DNA of 9,485 bases from CAYJBP01 sp964368605 (GTDB lineage Bacteria; Bacillota; Dehalobacteriia; UBA4068), in contig CAYJBP010000099.1 of NCBI GenBank assembly GCA_964368605.1, positions 1 to 9,485 of the forward strand, read 5' to 3'. Each line of letters starts with the position of its first letter. Position 1 is the first letter of the stretch. A program made the position numbers and the translations under genes. The notes under the pieces were generated by a model, which was given only the letters and a program-made list of their open reading frames with translations, ran no database searches and was not told where the DNA came from. Below, piece after piece: positions 7,101 to 9,485 of the stretch.

Positions 7101-7952
7101 TTAATATTGGGCTTTATTTACATCCCACCATAAAACGGCGGAACGGGTTTTTTGTAAATAGGTAAAAGTGCCATCGGCATTAGCGGTGAGCACTTTATCG
7201 ACATTGCTCTTAAAAATATCCATTTTAGAGGTATCCATTTTGCGCAATTTGCTCAATTCGGCATAGGCTTGCTCTTTATCGGCAAAAATTTTGCTAAAGC
7301 CATCCTCTACCACGCTAATATTAGGCTCATAGCCCAAATCATAGGCTTGATTATACATAATATTATAGCTAATTCGACGATCTTGAGCAGGCATGGGCCT
7401 TTTTTTCTCTTCTAATAAGCAGCCTTCAAAAAGGCGATCGAGCAGGCAGGGAATACTGGGAGCATTAGCCCAAATTACAACCGCAACCCGTCCTTTAGAC
7501 ATAGCCGATAATTTAGCTAAATCCTGCAAGCCGGCCGAGCGCGAGCAAATTACCAAATCGAATTTAGGCATTTTGGCCACAATATCGGGATCATTAAAAT
7601 CTTGCACCACAAAATCTACATTGTTAAGGCCGGCGGATTCTACATTTTGCTGGCAGGTGGCCAACATTTTACCGGCTACATCCATGGCGGTTACTTTGCC
7701 GGCACGCTGCGCCAAAGGTACGGTAATACGGCCCGGGCCGCAGCCGCAATCTAGGGCATGGTCGGTATCTTTAATCGGCATGGCATTGATTTGATTAAGG
7801 GTAAATTCTTTTTCCATTTGCGCCATTTGATTATACATAATGGCATTGTCGTCCCACATTTCGGCCGGTGATACATTTGGCTTGGGCATGGGCGGACGGT
7901 TTAGGCTAGCCAAGGCTTGCCAATTGATTAAGGGCATGGGTTCTTTATTCAT
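7101..7952 (-). CDS. Class I SAM-dependent methyltransferase in a metal-chelate uptake operon
   Basis: The predicted 283-residue protein has a Rossmann-type methyltransferase core: motif I ALDCGCGPGR (66-75), an acidic residue ending strand two (VTAMDVAGKM, Asp91) and VDFVVQDFN before motif III. An N-terminal extension of about 60 residues, rich in Pro and Met, precedes the core, and the C-terminal third has no motif I recognise. No signal peptide is seen, so it is cytoplasmic. I chose ATG at 7952, preceded by AAAGGA about 10 bases upstream. The frame stays open to a GTG at 8003, but that codon lies within the terminator hairpin and has no good ribosome site. It leads the operon with the lipoprotein, permease and ATPase genes. 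The substrate is unknown; modification of the imported compound or of a chelator made by the cell is a guess from position only. Confidence 0.8.
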   Translation of the reverse strand: MNKEPMPLINWQALASLNRPPMPKPNVSPAEMWDDNAIMYNQMAQMEKEFTLNQINAMPIKDTDHALDCGCGPGRITVPLAQRAGKVTAMDVAGKMLATCQQNVESAGLNNVDFVVQDFNDPDIVAKMPKFDLVICSRSAGLQDLAKLSAMSKGRVAVVIWANAPSIPCLLDRLFEGCLLEEKKRPMPAQDRRISYNIMYNQAYDLGYEPNISVVEDGFSKIFADKEQAYAELSKLRKMDTSKMDIFKSNVDKVLTANADGTFTYLQKTRSAVLWWDVNKAQY

Positions 7953-7980
7953 TTTCTTATTTTCCTTTCTATATTTGCAT

Positions 7981-8006
7981 AAAAAAAAGTTGTGCCGTAG
8001 CACAAC
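7981..8006 (-). terminator. Intrinsic terminator in the methyltransferase leader (candidate attenuator)
   Basis: On the minus strand a perfect 7-bp stem GTTGTGC/GCACAAC (8006-8000 with 7995-7989) closes a TACG tetraloop and is followed directly by eight Ts (7988-7981). It ends 28 bases before the methyltransferase start codon and lies about 150-170 nt downstream of the only plausible promoter. Between them there is no gene to terminate, so regulated read-through is the likely purpose. Confidence 0.75.
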
Positions 8007-8061
8007 AAAAATATTTAAGCAAAAGCCTAAATTTTTCGATACTACTTTTTTTCAAAAGGAA

Positions 8062-8085
8062 GGCTAAAACTTTTCAATTTTAACC
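8062..8085 (-). promoter_or_regulatory. Leader hairpin upstream of the terminator
   Basis: In minus-strand RNA, GGTTAAAA (8085-8078) pairs with TTTTAGCC (8069-8062), 8 bp including one U-G pair. A second sequence further on (AGGCT within 8025-8031) can pair with AGCCT in the 3' arm, so two mutually exclusive folds are possible ahead of the terminator. No B12 box, T-box or other named riboswitch core was recognised. Confidence 0.4.
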
Positions 8086-8158
8086 CCGGCCAAAAAAGCA
8101 TATCCGCAAAGACTTAGCTTTAAGGGCTCAAAGAATATCTGCATATATAATTAACATG

Positions 8159-8188
8159 AGTTTACCATATATAACTTGCTAATGTCAA
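8159..8188 (-). promoter_or_regulatory. Probable promoter of the methyltransferase-uptake operon
   Basis: A consensus TTGACA (8188-8183, minus strand) is followed 18 bp later by TAAACT (8164-8159, 4 of 6). Transcription would start near 8152, giving a leader of about 200 nt. A 9-bp direct repeat, CATATATAA on the plus strand, occurs at 8142-8150 and 8166-8174, overlapping the promoter and start region, and could bind a regulator. Confidence 0.6.
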
Positions 8189-8216
8189 GAAAAATAATTT
8201 TTGGAGGGCTAGGTGC

Positions 8217-8245
8217 TTGACAGTTGGCTAATAAGCAGGTATTAT
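8217..8245 (+). promoter_or_regulatory. Promoter of azlCD
   Basis: TTGACA (8217-8222, full consensus) and TATTAT (8240-8245, 5 of 6) are separated by 17 bp. A perfect TATAAT at 8245-8250 is too far from this -35 box but may add melting ease. Transcription would begin near 8252, giving a short leader before azlC. Confidence 0.8.
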
Positions 8246-8263
8246 ATAATAATCTGCTTATTA
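8229..8263. promoter_or_regulatory. Inverted-repeat operator around the azlC -10 box
   Basis: TAATAAGCAG (8229-8238) and CTGCTTATTA (8254-8263) are exact reverse complements with a 15-bp spacer containing the -10 element. A dimeric regulator bound here would block or reshape polymerase access, so repression is the simplest reading. An Lrp-type regulator such as AzlB is known for azlCD in Bacillus, but no regulator gene is in this window. Confidence 0.65.
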
Positions 8264-8295
8264 AACATTTTTTGAGGATAAAGGATTAAACAAAA

Positions 8296-8988
8296 ATGAA
8301 ACTTAAAGCCTTTAAGGCGGCATTGCCCCATACCATACCGATTTGTATTGGTTTTTTATTTGTAGGGACATCTTATGGATTATTGATGAATAGCATGGGT
8401 TTTGGCTTTATTTTGCCGGTTTTGATGAGCCTATTTATTTTTGCCGGCTCAATGCAATTTGTGGCGGTAAATTTGCTGCTTAGCGCCTTCGACCCTTTGC
8501 AGACCTTTTTGCTTACTTTATTGGTAAATGCCCGCCATCTGTTTTATGGGCTATCATTATTAGATAAGTACAAAAACACGGGCTTTAAAAAAATATATCT
8601 TATTTTTGGTTTATGTGATGAAACCTTCTCGGTTACTTGCTCGGCAACGGCAGCGGATGGCATTGATAAGGGTTGGTTTATGTTTTTTGTTACCCTATTA
8701 AATCATAGTTATTGGATTATTGGCACGGCTATTGGGGCATTAATCGGTTATTTAATCAGTTTTGATTTACAAGGCATCGAATTTGTGATGACAGCCCTAT
8801 TTGCGGTAATCTTTATCAATCAATGGCATGAGGTTAAGCGCCACTTCCCGGCTTTATGCGGCCTAACTTGTTCTTTATTTTGTCTATTAGTTTTTGGGCC
8901 GGAGCAATTTATGATACCGGCGATGATTGCCATAATTATCAGTTTAAGTTTACCTAAAGCTAAATCTGTTAAAGGAGCAGCTAAATGA
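8296..8988 (+). CDS. azlC: AzlC family branched-chain amino acid exporter, large subunit
   Basis: This 230-residue hydrophobic protein is the large half of the two-component AzlCD (YgaZH, BrnFE) exporter, which removes excess branched-chain amino acids and, in Bacillus, gives azaleucine resistance. Family motifs are AGSMQF (50-55), NARHLFYGLS (78-87) and DETFSV (108-113), with hydrophobic segments running through to the C-terminus. AAGGA lies about 10 bases before ATG. The last four bases overlap azlD as ATGA, so translation is coupled. It diverges from the uptake operon and has its own promoter with an inverted repeat. Exact substrate is inferred from the family. Confidence 0.9.
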   Translation: MKLKAFKAALPHTIPICIGFLFVGTSYGLLMNSMGFGFILPVLMSLFIFAGSMQFVAVNLLLSAFDPLQTFLLTLLVNARHLFYGLSLLDKYKNTGFKKIYLIFGLCDETFSVTCSATAADGIDKGWFMFFVTLLNHSYWIIGTAIGALIGYLISFDLQGIEFVMTALFAVIFINQWHEVKRHFPALCGLTCSLFCLLVFGPEQFMIPAMIAIIISLSLPKAKSVKGAAK

Positions 8989-9314
8989 TGACATTATCTC
9001 AAAGTATTATTACTATAGCCTTAATTAGCTTGGCTACTATTATAACTCGTTTTTTGCCCTTTGTTATTTTTCCGGCGCATCGCAAGCCGCCTAAATATAT
9101 TGAGTATTTAGGCACGGTTTTACCCTATGCGGTAATGGGTTTGCTTTTGATTTATTGCCTAAAAGATGCACTTTTAGGTACATATTTTGCTTTGCCGGAA
9201 ATTTTAGCGATAATCTTAATTATAATTTTGCATAATTGGCGTAAAAACACTTTTTTAAGTATTGGCGCCGGCACAATATTTTATATGATTTTGGTGCAGA
9301 ATTTTTTTGGTTAG
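8985..9314 (+). CDS. azlD: AzlD family branched-chain amino acid exporter, small subunit
   Basis: This 109-residue membrane protein has the AzlD signatures TRFLPF (21-26) and YLGTVLPYAVMGLLLIYCLKD (41-61), and about three to four hydrophobic segments. It partners AzlC in the inner membrane complex. AAAGGAG at 8971-8977 precedes the first of two adjacent ATG codons by 7 bases, so start 8985 is preferred over 8988. No strong terminator follows; the nearest hairpin is the repeat element at 9384-9403. Confidence 0.9.
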   Translation: MMTLSQSIITIALISLATIITRFLPFVIFPAHRKPPKYIEYLGTVLPYAVMGLLLIYCLKDALLGTYFALPEILAIILIIILHNWRKNTFLSIGAGTIFYMILVQNFFG

Positions 9315-9373
9315 CGTAAGCAAGCGCCCATAATCCGAACCCAGCCCAGCTTTGGCAATTTTTGATTTGTTTG

Positions 9374-9404
9374 CATTTTGTAGGGAATGGTCTTGACCAT
9401 TCCG
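9374..9404. repeat. Interspersed palindromic element, copy 3
   Basis: The same CATTTTGTAGGG flank as at 590 leads into a perfect 9-bp inverted repeat, GGAATGGTC (9384-9392) with GACCATTCC (9395-9403), separated by TT. The stem sequence is unrelated to that of the left-hand copies. A CCCAGC-containing segment before it (about 9344-9355) resembles the AACCCCAGCT part of the left-end units. The remaining sequence to 9485 is T/G-rich with nothing else recognised. Confidence 0.6.
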
Positions 9405-9485
9405 ATGTTTGGGTTATTGAAACCTATTGCTAGCTGGATTGTTTTAGTTTTTTGTTGCTGGTTGTTAGTTGGGTTGTGGGCTATT

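Noticed and set aside
4892..7794. Several plus-strand open frames antisense to permease, lipoprotein and methyltransferase genes
   Set aside because: They mirror conserved coding sequence on the other strand. The one opposite the Glu/Ala-rich linker is an Ala/Ser low-complexity artefact.
7953..8003. Longer methyltransferase starting at GTG 8003
   Set aside because: The 17 extra codons would run through the terminator hairpin and its T-run. ATG 7952 has a proper ribosome site.
7953..8160. Cobalamin riboswitch before the uptake operon
   Set aside because: No GCCACTG-type B12 box or related core was seen, and the leader is short for that class.
9315..9404. Classical terminator after azlD
   Set aside because: The only strong hairpin (9384-9403) is about 70 bp away, belongs to the repeat family and lacks a clean T-run.

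Overview
The window looks like a chromosomal segment of an anaerobic member of the Bacillota (Clostridia or Negativicutes). This is inferred from the gene set (DapL-type lysine pathway, AzlCD, a FecBCD-type uptake system with a lipoprotein receptor), strong AGGAG-type ribosome binding sites and TTGACA/TATAAT-like promoters. The genus cannot be assigned from the sequence alone. All recognisable genes appear intact, and no transposase, integrase, phage gene, CRISPR array, tRNA or rRNA was seen.

Layout. Positions 1-764 contain no convincing gene but are full of structure: a 39-nt hairpin, a roughly 315-nt element that folds as a closed three-way junction (67-381), another long hairpin directly against it (382-434), and three imperfect copies of a short repeat, two of which end in hairpin elements. 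Positions 3687-765 (minus strand) encode dapF, dapL and a patatin-like lipid hydrolase. The first two supply the last steps to meso-diaminopimelate for peptidoglycan and lysine. Positions 7952-3930 (minus strand) form a probable four-gene uptake operon: SAM-dependent methyltransferase, lipoprotein substrate-binding protein, FecCD-type permease and FecE/BtuD-type ATPase. It closes with a textbook intrinsic terminator (3923-3893).

The uptake operon carries several regulatory-looking structures. Its first gene has a leader of about 200 nt ending in an intrinsic terminator just before the start codon, which suggests attenuation. An inverted repeat precedes the lipoprotein gene, and a 75-nt hairpin lies between permease and ATPase. 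The substrate is probably an iron chelate, haem or corrinoid, but the sequence does not decide which. The linked methyltransferase is the least explained part of the gene set.

Divergent from it, azlC and azlD (8296-9314, plus strand) encode a two-component branched-chain amino acid exporter. Their TTGACA-N17-TATTAT promoter has its -10 box inside a perfect 10-bp inverted repeat, a likely operator. The right end (9315-9485) holds another copy of the repeat/hairpin family seen at the left end.

The best candidates for something undescribed are the structured element at 67-381, whose arm differences are all G-U compatible on the plus strand, and the methyltransferase-led uptake operon with its terminator-bearing leader.
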